Part shown: piece after piece, positions 9,662 to 20,316 of the stretch
How positions within the stretch are numbered: the first letter of the stretch is position 1
How the letters are laid out: the number at the start of each line of letters is the position of its first letter
NCBI RefSeq assembly: GCF_024347435.1
Contig: NZ_AP025480.1
Location: 806,001 to 870,000, forward strand
DNA: 64,000 nt
Source of the DNA: Vibrio cyclitrophicus
Lineage (GTDB): Bacteria > Pseudomonadota > Gammaproteobacteria > Enterobacterales > Vibrionaceae
Direction: 5' to 3'
Notes under the pieces: generated by a model
Databases searched by the model: none
What the model was told of the DNA's origin: nothing
What the model saw: the letters and a program-made list of their open reading frames with translations, nothing else
Position numbers and translations under genes: made by a program

Positions 9662-10237
9662 ATGTACCAAGACCTAATCAAAAGTGAATTGAACGAAGCT
9701 GCTGACGTTCTTAACAAGTTCTTGAGTGATGACCACAACATCGCTCAAATTGAAGCGGCTGCAAAACTGATTGCCGACTCATTCAAACAAGAAGGCAAAG
9801 TGCTTTCTTGTGGTAACGGTGGCTCACACTGTGATGCCATGCACTTCGCGGAAGAGCTTACTGGTCGATACCGTGAGAACCGCCCAGGTTATGCTGGTAT
9901 TGCGATTTCAGATCCTAGCCATTTATCTTGCGTGAGTAATGATTTTGGTTACGACCACGTATTTTCTCGCTATGTAGAAGCGGTAGGCCGTAAAGGTGAT
10001 GTGCTGTTTGGTTTGTCGACTTCTGGTAACTCTGGCAACATTTTAAAAGCGATTGAAGCTGCTCAAGCGAAAGGCATGAAAACCATCGCCCTAACAGGTA
10101 AAGATGGCGGTAAAATGGCAGGTTGTGCAGACATCGAAATCCGAGTTCCACATTTTGGTTACGCAGATCGCATTCAAGAAGTTCACATTAAGATTATTCA
10201 TATTGTGATTCAACTTGTTGAAAAAGAAATGGAATAG
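9662..10237 (+). CDS. gmhA: Phosphoheptose isomerase
   Basis: Converts sedoheptulose 7-phosphate to D-glycero-heptose 7-phosphate, the first step of ADP-heptose synthesis for the lipopolysaccharide inner core. The 191-residue protein is a SIS-domain enzyme with the phosphosugar loops [17 protein letters not shown] and [10 protein letters not shown], and the conserved [17 protein letters not shown]-terminal helix that carries catalytic residues. It is divergent from fadE and followed 64 bases later by the amidotransferase gene. Confidence 0.96.
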   Translation: MYQDLIKSELNEAADVLNKFLSDDHNIAQIEAAAKLIADSFKQEGKVLSCGNGGSHCDAMHFAEELTGRYRENRPGYAGIAISDPSHLSCVSNDFGYDHVFSRYVEAVGRKGDVLFGLSTSGNSGNILKAIEAAQAKGMKTIALTGKDGGKMAGCADIEIRVPHFGYADRIQEVHIKIIHIVIQLVEKEME

Positions 10238-10301
10238 TCGTTTACAGAGATTTAAAGCACAGCTTAGGCTCTGCTGGTTTTAATAGGGAGTAGATTAAAC
10301 C

Positions 10302-11147
10302 ATGTGTGAATTGCTCGGTATGAGCGCGAATGTGCCAACTGATATTTGTTTTAGTTTTACTGGTCTGATGCAGCGTGGAGGTAACACAGGTCCACACCGT
10401 GATGGATGGGGTATCACTTTTTATGAGGGAAAGGGTTTTCGTACTTTTAAAGATCCTAACCCTAGCTGTGAATCTAAGATCGCAGAGTTGGTTCAAAACT
10501 ACCCAATTAAAAGCCAGGCTGTTGTCAGTCATATTCGTCAAGCCAACCGTGGTGGGGTTAATCTTGAAAATACTCACCCTTTTACCCGCGAACTTTGGGG
10601 AAGATACTGGACTTTTGCTCACAATGGTCAGTTAACAGACTACGATGATCTTATCAGTGGTCGTTTCAGACCGGTAGGTGAGACGGACAGTGAGCTCTCT
10701 TTTTGTTGGTTATTAAAACAGCTCGAGGATCGCTTTCCTGAACCGCCTCAAGACATGGAAGGCATGTTTCGCTTTGTTGCTGAGTGTTGTGACCAGTTAC
10801 GAGATAAAGGTGTCTTCAACATGTTGTTGAGTGATGGTGAGTATGTGATGACGTACTGTACCAATCATTTGTACTGGATAACAAGACGCGCGCCTTTTGG
10901 CAACGCGAGCTTAATTGATGAAGACGTTGAGATTAACTTCCAAGAAGAGACCACGCCGAACGATATAGTTACCGTAGTGGCAACTCAACCTCTTACATGC
11001 AATGAGGAGTGGTTTAGAATGAAGCCTGGCGAATATGCGCTGTTTCATTTTGGTGAGCTGATAGGTAACAACCATCAAGCGTTAGAAGATGTTGCTTACG
11101 CACCTAAAAAAGTTGCGAGCCAAGCACCGACTGAGCCATTGAGCTAA
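10302..11147 (+). CDS. yafJ: Class II glutamine amidotransferase YafJ
   Basis: Ntn-type glutamine amidotransferase domain protein of 281 residues; the acceptor reaction is not established. The N-terminal nucleophile is Cys2 (MCELLGMSAN), and the typical active-site segments HRDGWGI, SHIRQAN and FAHNGQL follow. There is no synthase domain, so it is a stand-alone glutaminase-like protein as in E. coli YafJ. A perfect 13-bp terminator hairpin follows and separates it from convergent purN. Confidence 0.9.
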   Translation: MCELLGMSANVPTDICFSFTGLMQRGGNTGPHRDGWGITFYEGKGFRTFKDPNPSCESKIAELVQNYPIKSQAVVSHIRQANRGGVNLENTHPFTRELWGRYWTFAHNGQLTDYDDLISGRFRPVGETDSELSFCWLLKQLEDRFPEPPQDMEGMFRFVAECCDQLRDKGVFNMLLSDGEYVMTYCTNHLYWITRRAPFGNASLIDEDVEINFQEETTPNDIVTVVATQPLTCNEEWFRMKPGEYALFHFGELIGNNHQALEDVAYAPKKVASQAPTEPLS

Positions 11148-11185
11148 AACCTCCGGGTAGTATTATTTGCTCTGAACAAAAGAGA

Positions 11186-11225
11186 GGCCGCTTACTGAAC
11201 CAAAAGATCAGTAAGCGGCCTTTTT
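11186..11225. terminator. Intrinsic terminator between yafJ and purN
   Basis: Perfect 13-bp stem GGCCGCTTACTGA / TCAGTAAGCGGCC with a 9-base loop and a five-T tail. Confidence 0.9.
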
Positions 11226-11247
11226 ATTTGATTTAGTTTTTGACGAA

Positions 11248-11934
11248 CTACTCTTCTGCGTAACCGTGCTTGCCCAATGCTATACCGTCTAAGATCGCTT
11301 GCCCGTTTACCATTAATAAACGATCTTCAGCGAACCATTTGCAGACCATCGGATAAATACAGTGCTCTTGGGTGAGGACTCGGCTTGCTAACATGTCAGC
11401 ATCATCGTCTTCAAAAACTGGTACCTTAGCTTGTAAGATCACAGGTCCGCCATCGAGTTCTTCTGTTACAAAGTGAACACTTGTACCGTGCTCTTTATCT
11501 TGCGCATCAATAGCGCGCTGATGGGTGTGTAAGCCGGGGTATTTAGGAAGTAGAGAAGGGTGGATGTTGATCATTTTCCCTGCGTAATGGTGAACAAACT
11601 CTGAACTTAGAATACGCATGTAGCCCGCGAGCACGATCAAATCGGGTTGGTAAGCATCGATTTGAACCATCAATTCATGATCAAACTCTTCGCGTGAACC
11701 AAAGTTTTTTGGATTAACAGAATGTGCGTTAACACCTGCGGCCTTTGCTCGCTCTAACCCAAAAGCCTCTGCTTTGTTTGAGAACACAGCTTTAACAGAA
11801 GCATCAATCATATTGTTATCGCAGGCATCTAAAATTGCCTGTAAGTTACTTCCGCTTCCTGAAACTAAAACAACGATGTTTTTCTTAGAGTGACTGGTTT
11901 TATTTGAGTGATTATTTTTCATAGAGTGGGTCAT
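11248..11934 (-). CDS. purN: Phosphoribosylglycinamide formyltransferase 1
   Basis: Transfers a formyl group from 10-formyltetrahydrofolate to GAR in de novo purine synthesis. Family signatures are GSGSNLQAILDA near the N-terminus, the catalytic INIHPSLLPKYPG and the later HFVTEELDGGP with the conserved Asp. The N-terminal tail of about 17 residues is Asn/Ser/Lys-rich and dispensable-looking; the ATG at 11932-11934 and one four codons later (11920-11922) are both possible starts. It is the second gene of purM-purN, with a hairpin between the two. Confidence 0.95.
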   Translation of the reverse strand: MTHSMKNNHSNKTSHSKKNIVVLVSGSGSNLQAILDACDNNMIDASVKAVFSNKAEAFGLERAKAAGVNAHSVNPKNFGSREEFDHELMVQIDAYQPDLIVLAGYMRILSSEFVHHYAGKMINIHPSLLPKYPGLHTHQRAIDAQDKEHGTSVHFVTEELDGGPVILQAKVPVFEDDDADMLASRVLTQEHCIYPMVCKWFAEDRLLMVNGQAILDGIALGKHGYAEE

Positions 11935-12003
11935 ACGATTAGTTAACAGGACTGTTTACAATTTACCTACATAAACTAAGGTTTTCTGCGGGCCAAATAG
12001 CAA

Positions 12004-12027
12004 AATGAGGACCATTAGGTCCTCATT
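12004..12027 (-). terminator. Hairpin between purM and purN
   Basis: Stem AATGAGGACC / GGTCCTCATT with a 4-base loop and a short T-run on the minus strand. A second stem (AATAAGTG / CACTTATT) lies just upstream, next to the purM stop. It probably tunes purN levels relative to purM. Confidence 0.55.
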
Positions 12028-12054
12028 GATTAACTAAATAAGTGAATACATCAC

Positions 12055-13095
12055 TTATTTGATTTCTACTTGCTCTTCACCAGCTTCAGCGTTTGCGATC
12101 TCACCGATAACCCAAGCGTTTTCGCCTTCAGCTTTCAGTAGTTCAACAGCTGCTTCAGCTTGATCTTTAGGTAGAGCCACAACTAGGCCTACACCACAGT
12201 TGAAAGTGCGGTACATTTCAAATGTTTCCACGTTACCTTTCTCTTGTAGCCAATTGAAGATAGCAGGCCATTCCCAGCTCTTGCCATCAATCACTGCTTT
12301 AGTGCCTTCAGGAAGTACGCGTGGGATATTTTCCCAAAAACCACCGCCTGTGATGTGCGAGATAGCATGAATGTCATGCTCAGCAATCATCTTAAGCGCT
12401 GACTTAATGTAAATCTTAGTTGGTTCTAGTAGGTGCTCACCGATTGTGCGGCCTTCTAGTTCTTCACTCTTATCAGCACCAGAAACTTCTAGAACTTTAC
12501 GAATTAGAGAATAACCGTTTGAGTGTGGACCACTTGAGCCAACAGCAATAAGTGCGTCGCCTGCTGCTACTTTAGTGCCATCGATGATGTCAGCTTTTTC
12601 TACAACACCAACACAGAAGCCAGCTACGTCATAGTCGTCACCTTCGTACATACCTGGCATTTCAGCCGTTTCACCACCGATTAGTGCACAACCAGCTTGA
12701 ACACAGCCTTCAGCAATACCAGAAACAACGTCTGCAGCTGTATCTACATCTAGCTTACCTGTTGCGTAGTAGTCTAAGAAGAATAACGGCTCACCACCTT
12801 GAACGATTAGGTCGTTCACACACATTGCCACTAGGTCGATACCAATGGTGTCGTGTTTTTTCAGATCCAAAGCAAGGCGAAGTTTAGTACCAACACCATC
12901 AGTACCTGAAACCAGTACTGGCTCTTTGTATTTCGTTGGAAGTTCACATAGGGCGCCAAAGCCACCAATACCGCCCATCACTTCAGGGCGACGAGTGCGT
13001 TTAACTGCACCTTTAATACGGTCTACTAGTGCATTACCTGCGTCGATATCAACACCAGCGTCTTTGTAGCTTAGAGAAGAAGTATTACCACTCAC
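12055..13095 (-). CDS. purM: Phosphoribosylformylglycinamidine cyclo-ligase (AIR synthetase)
   Basis: Closes the imidazole ring, making AIR from FGAM and ATP in purine synthesis. The 346 residues show the PurM fold with [12 protein letters not shown] near the N-terminus, [10 protein letters not shown], the [10 protein letters not shown] motif and [13 protein letters not shown]. It is the first gene of purM-purN and is divergent from upp. A PurR-like box overlaps its promoter region 66 bases upstream of the ATG. Confidence 0.97.
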   Translation of the reverse strand: MSGNTSSLSYKDAGVDIDAGNALVDRIKGAVKRTRRPEVMGGIGGFGALCELPTKYKEPVLVSGTDGVGTKLRLALDLKKHDTIGIDLVAMCVNDLIVQGGEPLFFLDYYATGKLDVDTAADVVSGIAEGCVQAGCALIGGETAEMPGMYEGDDYDVAGFCVGVVEKADIIDGTKVAAGDALIAVGSSGPHSNGYSLIRKVLEVSGADKSEELEGRTIGEHLLEPTKIYIKSALKMIAEHDIHAISHITGGGFWENIPRVLPEGTKAVIDGKSWEWPAIFNWLQEKGNVETFEMYRTFNCGVGLVVALPKDQAEAAVELLKAEGENAWVIGEIANAEAGEEQVEIK

Positions 13096-13136
13096 GGGAT
13101 AGTCCTCGAACTTAAGTTGGATGTGAAAACGGCGCT

Positions 13137-13142
13137 ATTCTA
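13137..13142 (-). promoter_or_regulatory. Probable purM -10 element
   Basis: TAGAAT on the minus strand. TTGCTC at 13161-13166, 18 bases away, could be the -35 and overlaps the PurR-like box. Confidence 0.5.
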
Positions 13143-13160
13143 ACAGGGCTTGATTACGAA

Positions 13161-13176
13161 GAGCAAACGTTTGCGC
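13161..13176. promoter_or_regulatory. PurR-like operator between purM and upp
   Basis: GAGCAAACGTTTGCGC, with the core GCAAACGTTTGC identical to the PurR consensus ACGCAAACGTTTGCGT. It sits 66 bases before purM and about 90 before upp, so it may act on both. Confidence 0.85.
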
Positions 13177-13224
13177 GGTTTTTTTTATTAGAATAAAGAT
13201 TCTGAAATAACCACACAGTTCGTG

Positions 13225-13230
13225 TATAAT
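13225..13230 (+). promoter_or_regulatory. Probable upp -10 element
   Basis: Consensus TATAAT 35 bases before the upp ATG; no convincing -35 is visible upstream. Confidence 0.5.
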
Positions 13231-13264
13231 CTACAGGTTTGTTTAAATATTGCCGGAGTTGGAA

Positions 13265-13891
13265 ATGAAAGTTGTTGAAGTGAAACACCCGCTAGTAAAA
13301 CATAAAATTGGCCTGATGCGTGAAGGTGAGATTAGCACTAAGCGTTTTCGCGAGCTAGCAACAGAAGTGGGTAGCCTTCTAACGTATGAAGCGACATCTG
13401 ATTTCGAAACTGAGCGAGTAACCATTAATGGTTGGAATGGCCCAGTAGAAGTTGACCAAATCAAGGGTAAGAAAGTAACAGTAGTACCAATCCTACGTGC
13501 TGGTTTAGGTATGATGGATGGTGTACTTGAGCACATGCCAAGTGCTCGTATTAGTGTAGTTGGTATCTACCGTGATGAAGAAACACTAGAACCTGTACCG
13601 TACTTCAACAAGTTAGCATCTAACATTGATGAGCGTATTGCTCTAGTTGTTGATCCAATGTTAGCGACTGGCGGTTCTATGATTGCAACTCTTGATCTAC
13701 TAAAAGAGCAAGGCTGTAAAGTCTTTAAAGTGCTTGTCCTTGTTGCTGCACCTGAAGGTATCGCGGCTCTAGAAAAAGCGCACCCAGATGTTGAGCTTTA
13801 CACAGCTGCAATCGATGAGAAGCTAAACGACAAGGGCTACATTGTTCCTGGTCTTGGCGATGCTGGTGATAAAATCTTCGGTACTAAGTAA
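13265..13891 (+). CDS. upp: Uracil phosphoribosyltransferase
   Basis: Salvage enzyme making UMP from uracil and PRPP. The 208-residue protein carries the PRPP-binding loop [12 protein letters not shown] and the C-terminal uracil-binding [17 protein letters not shown] at 13250 keeps the frame open, but the ATG at 13265 follows a GGAG ribosome site and gives the family-standard [14 protein letters not shown] start. It faces uraA across a shared terminator, and the pair form the uracil uptake and salvage route. Confidence 0.97.
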   Translation: MKVVEVKHPLVKHKIGLMREGEISTKRFRELATEVGSLLTYEATSDFETERVTINGWNGPVEVDQIKGKKVTVVPILRAGLGMMDGVLEHMPSARISVVGIYRDEETLEPVPYFNKLASNIDERIALVVDPMLATGGSMIATLDLLKEQGCKVFKVLVLVAAPEGIAALEKAHPDVELYTAAIDEKLNDKGYIVPGLGDAGDKIFGTK

Positions 13892-13953
13892 TTCGGTTTC
13901 AGCTTAAGTGACTCAAACCGTTTCTTAACTCGCTGAATTAGCCGTATTAATAA

Positions 13954-13986
13954 AAGAGGGAGAGCATTCGACGCTCTCCCTTTTTT
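13954..13986. terminator. Terminator between upp and uraA
   Basis: Stem GGGAGAGC / GCTCTCCC with a 7-base loop, A-rich on the left and six T on the right. Confidence 0.85.
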
Positions 13987-14032
13987 GATCTTGTTGGTTT
14001 GTGATTCTTTTGAATCTAGCACTACCGATGGA

Positions 14033-15271
14033 TTAATCGATTTGAGCTTTGTCTACCACAGTATTGTCACCTAGCTCTTCTGGAAGTACTAGGTTAAGTA
14101 GAATCGCCACGATACCGCACAAGCTTACGCCTTGTAGGCTGAAGTCACCAATACCAAAGGCCATACCGCCAATACCAAAGACTAAAGTAATACCCACAAT
14201 CACAAGGTTACGTGATTTATGCAGGTCAACGTTGTTCTTGATGAGTGTGTTAAGGCCCACTGTTGCGATAGAGCCAAACAGTAGAATCATGATGCCACCC
14301 ATTACAGGAACCGGAATCGTTTGAAGTAGTGCGCCTAGCTTACCAACCAATGCAAGAACGATAGCAGTAACAGCAGCCCAAGTCATGATCACTGGGTTGA
14401 ATGCTTTCGTCAGCATTACTGCACCTGTTACTTCACTGTAGGTTGTGTTTGGCGGAGCGCCCAGCATAGAAGCTGCGATTGTAGCCACGCCGTCGCCTGT
14501 GATAGTACGGTGTAAACCTGGCTTTTTAAGGTAGTCTTTACCGGTTACGTTAGAGATAGCAAGCATGTCCCCTACGTGCTCTACGGCTGGTGCGATAGCA
14601 ACAAACACCATAAAGAAGATAGCGTTGATGTTAAATTCTGGTGCTGTGAAGTTAGGTAGTGCTAACCAGGCTGCTTGAGTGACAGGGGTAAAATCAACGA
14701 CTCCGTATACTAAGCTCGTTACATAACCCGCTACAATACCACCAAAGATAGGCAGTAGTTTAAGGAAGCCTTTCGAGAAAACACTGATGACAATCGTCAC
14801 TAGTAGTGAAATAGAAGAGATCCATAATGCTGCATCAGCATCGATAAGTTGCACAGCACCATCACCGGTTTTGCCTAACGCCATGTTTACTGCAACGGGT
14901 GCAAGACCTAAGCCGATCACCATGATTACAGGGCCAACCACGACTGGTGGAAGTAGTTTATGGATGAAAGCAACACCTCGAACTTTAATCAATGCGCCCA
15001 TTAAGACATACACAACACCCGCAGCCATTAGGCCGCCCATTGTTGCGCCAATGCCCCAAGTTTGAATACCAAACATGATAGGTGCGATGAATGCAAAAGA
15101 AGATGCTAAGAAGATTGGCACTGAGCGGCGTGTAATCAGTTGGAATAAAAGAGTACCGATACCCGCGCCAAAGAGTGCAACGTTAGGATCAAGCCCAGTT
15201 AGTAGCGGCACTAATACAAGTGCACCAAAAGCTACAAACAGCATTTGCGCACCTTGCAAAGCATTTTTCAT
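14033..15271 (-). CDS. uraA: Uracil permease (NCS2 family)
   Basis: Proton-coupled uracil importer of the inner membrane. The 412-residue protein has many hydrophobic segments and NCS2 features, including AIAPAVEHVGDMLAIS with the substrate-binding glutamate and GAPPNTTYSEVTGAV. It is convergent with upp. A perfect 16-bp palindrome of PurR type lies 66 bases before the start, so control by purine status is likely. Confidence 0.95.
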   Translation of the reverse strand: MKNALQGAQMLFVAFGALVLVPLLTGLDPNVALFGAGIGTLLFQLITRRSVPIFLASSFAFIAPIMFGIQTWGIGATMGGLMAAGVVYVLMGALIKVRGVAFIHKLLPPVVVGPVIMVIGLGLAPVAVNMALGKTGDGAVQLIDADAALWISSISLLVTIVISVFSKGFLKLLPIFGGIVAGYVTSLVYGVVDFTPVTQAAWLALPNFTAPEFNINAIFFMVFVAIAPAVEHVGDMLAISNVTGKDYLKKPGLHRTITGDGVATIAASMLGAPPNTTYSEVTGAVMLTKAFNPVIMTWAAVTAIVLALVGKLGALLQTIPVPVMGGIMILLFGSIATVGLNTLIKNNVDLHKSRNLVIVGITLVFGIGGMAFGIGDFSLQGVSLCGIVAILLNLVLPEELGDNTVVDKAQID

Positions 15272-15336
15272 GTGAAGTCCTTAAATTGGTCGTTATATGA
15301 AAAGTGGAAAATAAAATTCGCAGGATTCTATCACTT

Positions 15337-15352
15337 AGCAATCGATTGCTAT
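15337..15352. promoter_or_regulatory. PurR/LacI-type operator upstream of uraA
   Basis: Perfect palindrome TAGCAATCGATTGCTA containing the LacI-family core GCAANCGNTTGC. It is 66 bases before the uraA ATG, the same distance as the purM box. A TAGAAT -10 candidate is at 15326-15331 on the minus strand. Confidence 0.75.
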
Positions 15353-15548
15353 ACCAAATAGATCAAATTTATTTATCTTAGTGATGTTTGTTGCTATCAA
15401 AATAAGAAGAAATACAGTTTACAAGTGAACGATTTATCATGGTCAGGTGATATTTTGTGGTTATTAAACACAGTGGGCGCTATCGACCTTGCCCCCCAAT
15501 CCATAGTTGCTTATCATCTAGGCACAAGATTTGAATATTAGGATCAGT

Positions 15549-16814
15549 ATGCGCTACATAGCATTTTTGTTAATGGCACTATTAGCCTCTCCGAGTTATG
15601 CATTAACTCAAGTAGATATTTTTAGTGCTGAAGTTGCGATTAACGCTGAAAACAAGCAGCCAGAACAAGTGGCAAGAAATACCGGTATGGAGCAGGTATT
15701 GATACGTGCGACTGGCCAAACTGATGTTGCATCGAACGAAACCATTCAAAAGGCGATGCGTAAGAGTTCGCAGTACATGTCTCAAATGAGTTTTGGCGAG
15801 AGCAATGACCAATCAACATTGCGCATGCGTTTTAACGGTGCTCAAATCCGTTCTCTATTGACCCAAGCGCAGTTACCGTACTGGCCTGATACTCGTTCAA
15901 ACATTCTTGTTTGGCTCGTAGAAGAAGACAACTACGACAAAAATATTGTGTGGGAACACTCCAACTCACAATTAGCGGCAGGTTTACAAGCTAACGCAAA
16001 AGAGCGCGGCTTGCCTCTAACGCTACCTGTGGGTGACTTTGATGATATTACAGGTATTGCGACTTCTGATTTGTGGGGCAGCTTTGTTACGCCAATCAGT
16101 AAAGCGAGTCAGCGTTACCCTGTTGATGCTGTGTTGGTGATTAAGGCTCAATCTTCAGGTTTACGTTGGACTTTGTACGATCAAAAGCCGAGTCAATTGA
16201 CGAGCGCACCAACATCGCCAGTGAGCGGTTCAGTGTCGGGTAACAGCGCTACGACTTCTAAGAAGCTAGTCGACCAAATCAGCAACTACTACGCAGGTAA
16301 AAGTGCGGTTACCGTAGCCAGTGAATCTTCGGAATCAATATTAACGCAGTTTATTAGCTTGAATAACGCGCAGGATTTCTTCCAACTGGAGAACGCACTT
16401 AAGCGTCTAAATTCAGTTGCAAGTTTAGATATTCTCAAGATTCAAAACAACGAAGTGACGTTCCGAATTCACTTATTGTCGACTCAACAAGAGTTTGAGC
16501 AAGAAGTGGAAAGCATTCGCCAAGTCGCAAAGGTTGAAGAATCTTACATTGAACCTGAAGTGAGCCCTGAATTTGAAACGCAAGACAACGCCATGTCTGT
16601 AGGCGATGATTCAGCAGCTATTACTGATACGACCCTGAACGATGGCGCAGAAGCGACGGTTAACGAAGCAGACCCAAGTGTTCAAGTCATCAAAGGTAGT
16701 AAGTTATCAGCTAAAGCGGATGCTGAGCTAACGAATACGTCTGGCTCGGAAGAGCTAACAGTTGTTGCGCCAGTACATGCTAAGCCAAGTCTAGTATACG
16801 AATGGGTTCGCTAG
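15549..16814 (+). CDS. DUF2066 domain-containing exported protein
   Basis: Exported protein of unknown function, 421 residues. It starts with a clear signal peptide (MRYIAFLLMALLASPSYA) and carries the DUF2066 pattern with RNTGMEQVLIRATGQTD and WLVEED in the first 130 residues, followed by a Ser/Thr/Glu-rich C-terminal third with low complexity. A TTG at 15531 would extend the frame by six codons, but AGGA precedes the ATG at 15549. In E. coli, uraA is followed by hda; no hda-like frame exists here. A terminator follows at 16854. Confidence 0.8.
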   Translation: MRYIAFLLMALLASPSYALTQVDIFSAEVAINAENKQPEQVARNTGMEQVLIRATGQTDVASNETIQKAMRKSSQYMSQMSFGESNDQSTLRMRFNGAQIRSLLTQAQLPYWPDTRSNILVWLVEEDNYDKNIVWEHSNSQLAAGLQANAKERGLPLTLPVGDFDDITGIATSDLWGSFVTPISKASQRYPVDAVLVIKAQSSGLRWTLYDQKPSQLTSAPTSPVSGSVSGNSATTSKKLVDQISNYYAGKSAVTVASESSESILTQFISLNNAQDFFQLENALKRLNSVASLDILKIQNNEVTFRIHLLSTQQEFEQEVESIRQVAKVEESYIEPEVSPEFETQDNAMSVGDDSAAITDTTLNDGAEATVNEADPSVQVIKGSKLSAKADAELTNTSGSEELTVVAPVHAKPSLVYEWVR

Positions 16815-16853
16815 TAATGGTCTACTGACATTGCGGATTGAAATGCATTCATG

Positions 16854-16889
16854 AAAAAGCCCTGCAAGAGAAATCTCGCAGGGCTTTTT
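16854..16889. terminator. Bidirectional terminator
   Basis: AAAAAGCCCTGC / GCAGGGCTTTTT with a 12-base loop, between the DUF2066 gene and the convergent DUF2069 gene. Confidence 0.88.
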
Positions 16890-16944
16890 GTTTGTTTATT
16901 GTTGCTTTTTCTACTTGTACTAGCTAAAGGTAACCGAACCTAAG

Positions 16945-17978
<1,034 letters not shown>

Positions 17979-18329
17979 TTACAAAATCTCTAATACTTGT
18001 TCTGGTGGACGACCAATCTTTGCTTTGTTGTTCGCGACAACCACAGGGCGCTCAAACAGTTTTGGATTCTTGGCCATTGCAGAGAAAAGCTCCTCATCAG
18101 TCACTGATGTATCAGCCAAGTTTGCTTTTTTGTAGTCAGTTTCTTTGGTGCGCATCATTTCGCGAACACTGTCAAAACCCAGTTGAGTGAAAAGTACTTT
18201 CAGCTGCTCGACAGTTAAAGGCGTGTCTAGATACCTGATAACTTCTGGTTGTATACCGTTAGCTTCAAGTAGTTCGAGAGTTTGACGGCTCTTTGAGCAA
18301 CGTGGGTTATGATAAATCACGACAGACAT
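17979..18329 (-). CDS. arsC: Arsenate reductase (glutaredoxin), YfgD-type
   Basis: Thioredoxin-fold ArsC of 116 residues with the catalytic Cys11 in HNPRCSKSR and the ArsC-specific ERPVV arginine motif. Arsenate reduction is the known family activity. There is no ars operon around it; the gene lies next to bepA as yfgD does in E. coli, so a housekeeping role is possible. It heads a three-gene run with wrbA and the DUF2069 gene. Confidence 0.9.
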   Translation of the reverse strand: MSVVIYHNPRCSKSRQTLELLEANGIQPEVIRYLDTPLTVEQLKVLFTQLGFDSVREMMRTKETDYKKANLADTSVTDEELFSAMAKNPKLFERPVVVANNKAKIGRPPEQVLEIL

Positions 18330-18443
18330 GGTTCTTCCTCATTATTATTTTTGGTTTGATTTTCAGGAGAAGCCATTCGAGTGGCTTCTTCACTGTATCC
18401 GTTGAGCTTTCGTTTTTCGTTTACTTGCAGCGAGCTGAGCGAT

Positions 18444-19898
18444 TTACTGTAGCGATAAGAAACGTTCACGCTGAATCATTAATTGGTCAATTCGAGCATC
18501 GTAACGCGCTTGTTTTAGGCTACCGAGTTCTGCGATTTGGCTTGCTTGCGTATAGTACTGAATCGCTTTGTTCCAGTTAGCTTGCAATGCCAAAATCTCT
18601 GCACGAGCGGCAAGGTCTTCGTCGCTGTTACCTAGGTTAATGTTTACCTTTGAAAGCAGATGCCAGCCATTGGTGTCGTTCGGGGTGTCATGCGTGTAAC
18701 GCTGTAATACACGAACGGCTTCTTGAAGTTCTTCATTTTCAATTAGCGCATTGGCGTAGTTAATGGTTAGTACTGAGTTATTCGGTTGACGAACCAGTGC
18801 TGACTTGAGTTCTTTAATCGCAATTTCAGGCTTTTTCTGCTCGATATGCAGATCTGAAATCGCATCTAAATAAAATAGGTTTGTTGGATCGCTGTTGATG
18901 AGCTTGGTTAAAATCGGCGCTGCTTTATCTAATTTTTTAGAATCAAGGTAAACCAGTGCTTGGCCGTATTCTAATGATGGAACTAACGCTTTCGGCGCTT
19001 TTTTCAGCTTACGTTCAAACCAATCGAGAGCAGCATCATTATTGATACCCGCGTAGCGTGCAACAATGCGGGATCTTGCTAGATGGTAATCCAACGAAGG
19101 CGCCAGTTTTAGTGGTGGATAGCTACGAGCACGAGCTCGTGAATCTGTGATTCGATCTTCTGGCAATGGGTGAGTTAATAGCATTGGTGGTGGTGTACTC
19201 GCATAGCGATATTCATCGGCTAAACGGCCAAAGAAACGCGGCATAGCGTTTACATCGAACCCAGCTTTTGCAAGTGTGTTGATACCAAATCGGTCCGCTT
19301 CTTTTTCATTACTACGTGTGTAGTTTATTTGGCTTTGCATGTTGCCTGCAGTCGTTGCTGTTAGAGCTGCAATACCCGCTTCAGGAGCTGCAATTGCCAA
19401 TAATACCGAGGCTGCAAGTGCTGCGATGGTCGCTGGGGAACGACGAGCTTGATCTTCCATACTACGTGCTAAGTGACGCTGAGTAACGTGCGCGATTTCG
19501 TGCGCTAATACTGAAGCTAACTCACTTTCAGATTGTGCATGCAGGAACAGACCTGAATGCAATGCTACATAGCCACCAAAGAAAGCGAACGCGTTAATGT
19601 TGCGGTCACGGATCATAAAGAATTGAAAAGGTGTCTTTACATCGTTCGCGTTCGCGACAAGGCGGTGGCCTAGCGTATCAATATATTGATTTAGAACCGG
19701 GTCGTTGACGATAGGCTGACTGCTTCTAATGATGCGCATGTAGGCATCACCATAAATTAGTTCTTGATCGATAGTGAGTGTGCCACCAGCCGCGGTGCCA
19801 ATATCTGGAAGCTCCAAACTGTTGGTGTTTGCCAACGTTGGGGTGCTTAATGTAGCTGCGATGCATAAGCAAGCAATTGAACGAGCGCGTTTAAACAT
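18444..19898 (-). CDS. bepA: Periplasmic chaperone/metalloprotease BepA (M48)
   Basis: Outer membrane quality-control protease that helps LptD assembly and degrades stalled or misassembled BAM substrates. From the ATG at 19896-19898 the protein has 484 residues with a signal peptide (CLCIAATLSTPTLA), the zinc motif HEIAH in LAHEIAHVTQRH, the second metal site near NEKEADRFG, and a TPR domain in the C-terminal half. An in-frame ATG 17 codons upstream is less likely because it places charged residues before the signal. It is divergent from the TusA-like gene. Confidence 0.94.
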   Translation of the reverse strand: MFKRARSIACLCIAATLSTPTLANTNSLELPDIGTAAGGTLTIDQELIYGDAYMRIIRSSQPIVNDPVLNQYIDTLGHRLVANANDVKTPFQFFMIRDRNINAFAFFGGYVALHSGLFLHAQSESELASVLAHEIAHVTQRHLARSMEDQARRSPATIAALAASVLLAIAAPEAGIAALTATTAGNMQSQINYTRSNEKEADRFGINTLAKAGFDVNAMPRFFGRLADEYRYASTPPPMLLTHPLPEDRITDSRARARSYPPLKLAPSLDYHLARSRIVARYAGINNDAALDWFERKLKKAPKALVPSLEYGQALVYLDSKKLDKAAPILTKLINSDPTNLFYLDAISDLHIEQKKPEIAIKELKSALVRQPNNSVLTINYANALIENEELQEAVRVLQRYTHDTPNDTNGWHLLSKVNINLGNSDEDLAARAEILALQANWNKAIQYYTQASQIAELGSLKQARYDARIDQLMIQRERFLSLQ

Positions 19899-20076
19899 AT
19901 TAGTCAGTAATACTCCGTTTCTTCTGACAGTAAGACAAGTGCAATGCAAATTGGTTCTTTATCTGATTTAACCTTTGCCAAGTACGTGCGCTATCATAAA
20001 GGAAGATGAATGAATGATGGCGCGTTTTCAAAAACAGATTACAATACGACCCTTATAATAAGCATCGAGCCCAAGA

Positions 20077-20316
20077 ATGACACCTAATATTCTAGATTTA
20101 CGCCAAGAGCGATGCCCAATGGCGTTATTATTAGCCAAGCGTCACAGTGTAAAGTTAGAAGTAGGCCAATCATTGTCAATTTATGTTTCTGATAACAGCT
20201 CGATGAAAGATATTGTTACTTTTTTGTCTAAGCAAGCTTATGTTGTCATGACAGAGGTTTGTTCTAATTACCACCATCTCCTCATCACTAAAAAGGAATC
20301 GCAGTCAGATGCTTGA
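20077..20316 (+). CDS. TusA-family sulfurtransferase-like protein
   Basis: Small 79-residue protein of the TusA/SirA fold. The conserved cysteine is Cys13 in RQERCPMALL. The second proline of the usual CPxP motif is replaced by alanine. It overlaps the perM start by 8 bases, so the two are translationally coupled. The target of any sulfur transfer is unknown; the pairing with a membrane protein recalls the TusA-plus-permease pairs seen in many genomes. Confidence 0.8.
   Translation: MTPNILDLRQERCPMALLLAKRHSVKLEVGQSLSIYVSDNSSMKDIVTFLSKQAYVVMTEVCSNYHHLLITKKESQSDA

Noticed and set aside
13243..13536. Reverse-strand frame across upp
   Set aside because: Antisense shadow of a well-supported gene; no ribosome site or recognisable domain.
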